From NCBI GenBank assembly GCA_000787465.1, contig JSYX01000292.1, positions 1-24,162 on the forward strand: a DNA stretch of 24,162 nt. Direction: 5' to 3'. Position numbers and translations under genes: made by a program. The notes beneath the pieces were generated by a model. The model searched no databases. It was not told where the DNA came from and was given only the letters and a program-made list of their open reading frames with translations. Below are positions 23,881 to 24,162 of the stretch, piece after piece (positions within the stretch are counted from its first letter, which is position 1; every line of letters starts with the position of its first letter). Source of the stretch: Thermomucor indicae-seudaticae (Eukaryota; Mucoromycota; Mucoromycetes; Mucorales; Lichtheimiaceae).

Positions 23881-24162
23881 TTAACAAACCGGCCAATGTC
23901 GAGATACAAGGCTGACCACATAAGCATCATAGCCATATTTGTTATGGCGAGTGAGTTTGATCCATTTGCTAGAATACCTGCTAAGAATAGATAGACCTCT
24001 CAAGAATCGAGGACTCACTTTTGTAAAGACACTGGGTCGCCCGCGACCTTGTGCAATTGCTTCGGCGATGTGATAGATGTTGTTGCTCGCGTTTACGTCA
24101 CGATTCCACATGGTTTTACAACCTGTGCAAGTCAAAACTGTATGCATCCTCGTGCCGTCCTC
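23881..24162 (-). CDS. Fanzor/TnpB-like RNA-guided nuclease, C-terminal fragment
   Basis: The reading frame enters from the right window edge and runs to TAA at 23881, so only the last 93 residues are visible. Near its start it has LTCTGCKTMWNRDVNASNNI: the second CxxC of the OrfB/TnpB zinc ribbon followed by the RuvC-III motif, with the catalytic Asp in NRD. A helix and the segment GRGRPSVF follow, a layout I associate with fungal Fanzor proteins. The first CxxC, RuvC-I and RuvC-II lie outside the window. After VFTK comes GTGAGT, a consensus donor, and the 49 residues beyond it do not look like the family, so either a last intron begins there or the tail is aberrant. Fanzors are eukaryotic TnpB homologues often carried by transposons; whether this copy is intact cannot be judged. 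Confidence 0.8.
   Translation of the reverse strand, partial: EDGTRMHTVLTCTGCKTMWNRDVNASNNIYHIAEAIAQGRGRPSVFTKVSPRFLRGLSILSRYSSKWIKLTRHNKYGYDAYVVSLVSRHWPVC

Overview
The window looks like a piece of a nuclear chromosome from an early-diverging fungus, probably Mucoromycota (inference). The reasons are dense, very short spliceosomal introns (mostly 50-110 nt, GT-AG with CTNAN-like branch sites), fungal-type versions of housekeeping proteins, small decayed mobile elements and a Fanzor/TnpB-type C-terminus at the right edge. Exon joins were worked out by hand from frame, splice consensus and remembered family conservation. The main gene models below keep an open frame to their stop.

Layout. 1-1108: decayed coding-like sequence, no intact gene. 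1109-3334 (+): RLI1/ABCE1, the Fe-S ABC protein of ribosome recycling (8 exons, 598 aa). 3335-7140: AT-rich gene desert with two miniature inverted-repeat elements and only weak ORFs. 7141-9348 (+): single-pass membrane protein with kelch repeats (9 exons, 562 aa, one exon of 17 nt). 9665-9935 (-): a kinesin motor-domain relic that keeps an intron but carries two frameshifts. 10074-13598 (+): an 882-aa, 15-exon beta-propeller/coiled-coil protein, tentatively FANCB/FAAP100-like. 13828-16637 (-): VMA1, catalytic subunit A of the vacuolar H+-ATPase (15 exons, 619 aa, no intein, start codon alone in its coding exon). 16775-17885 (-): an unrecognised multi-exon gene, divergent from CDC34. 17992-19304 (+): CDC34/UBE2R-type E2 ubiquitin-conjugating enzyme (11 exons, 214 aa, including exons of 21 and 10 nt). 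19438-20573 (+): DIC1-like mitochondrial dicarboxylate carrier (4 exons, 306 aa). 20574-22408: mostly relics and short repeats. 22409-23587 (-): ADH6/7-type zinc alcohol dehydrogenase (3 exons, 347 aa). 23881-24162 (-): C-terminus of a Fanzor/TnpB-like nuclease, cut by the window edge.

The genes do not form a pathway: they are independently transcribed housekeeping genes (translation, vacuolar acidification, ubiquitination, mitochondrial transport, redox) separated by compact promoters. The points of most interest are the Fanzor-like terminus, the possible Fanconi-anaemia core-complex protein, the extreme micro-exons, the two GC-AG introns, and the kinesin relic hidden in a supposed intergenic region.
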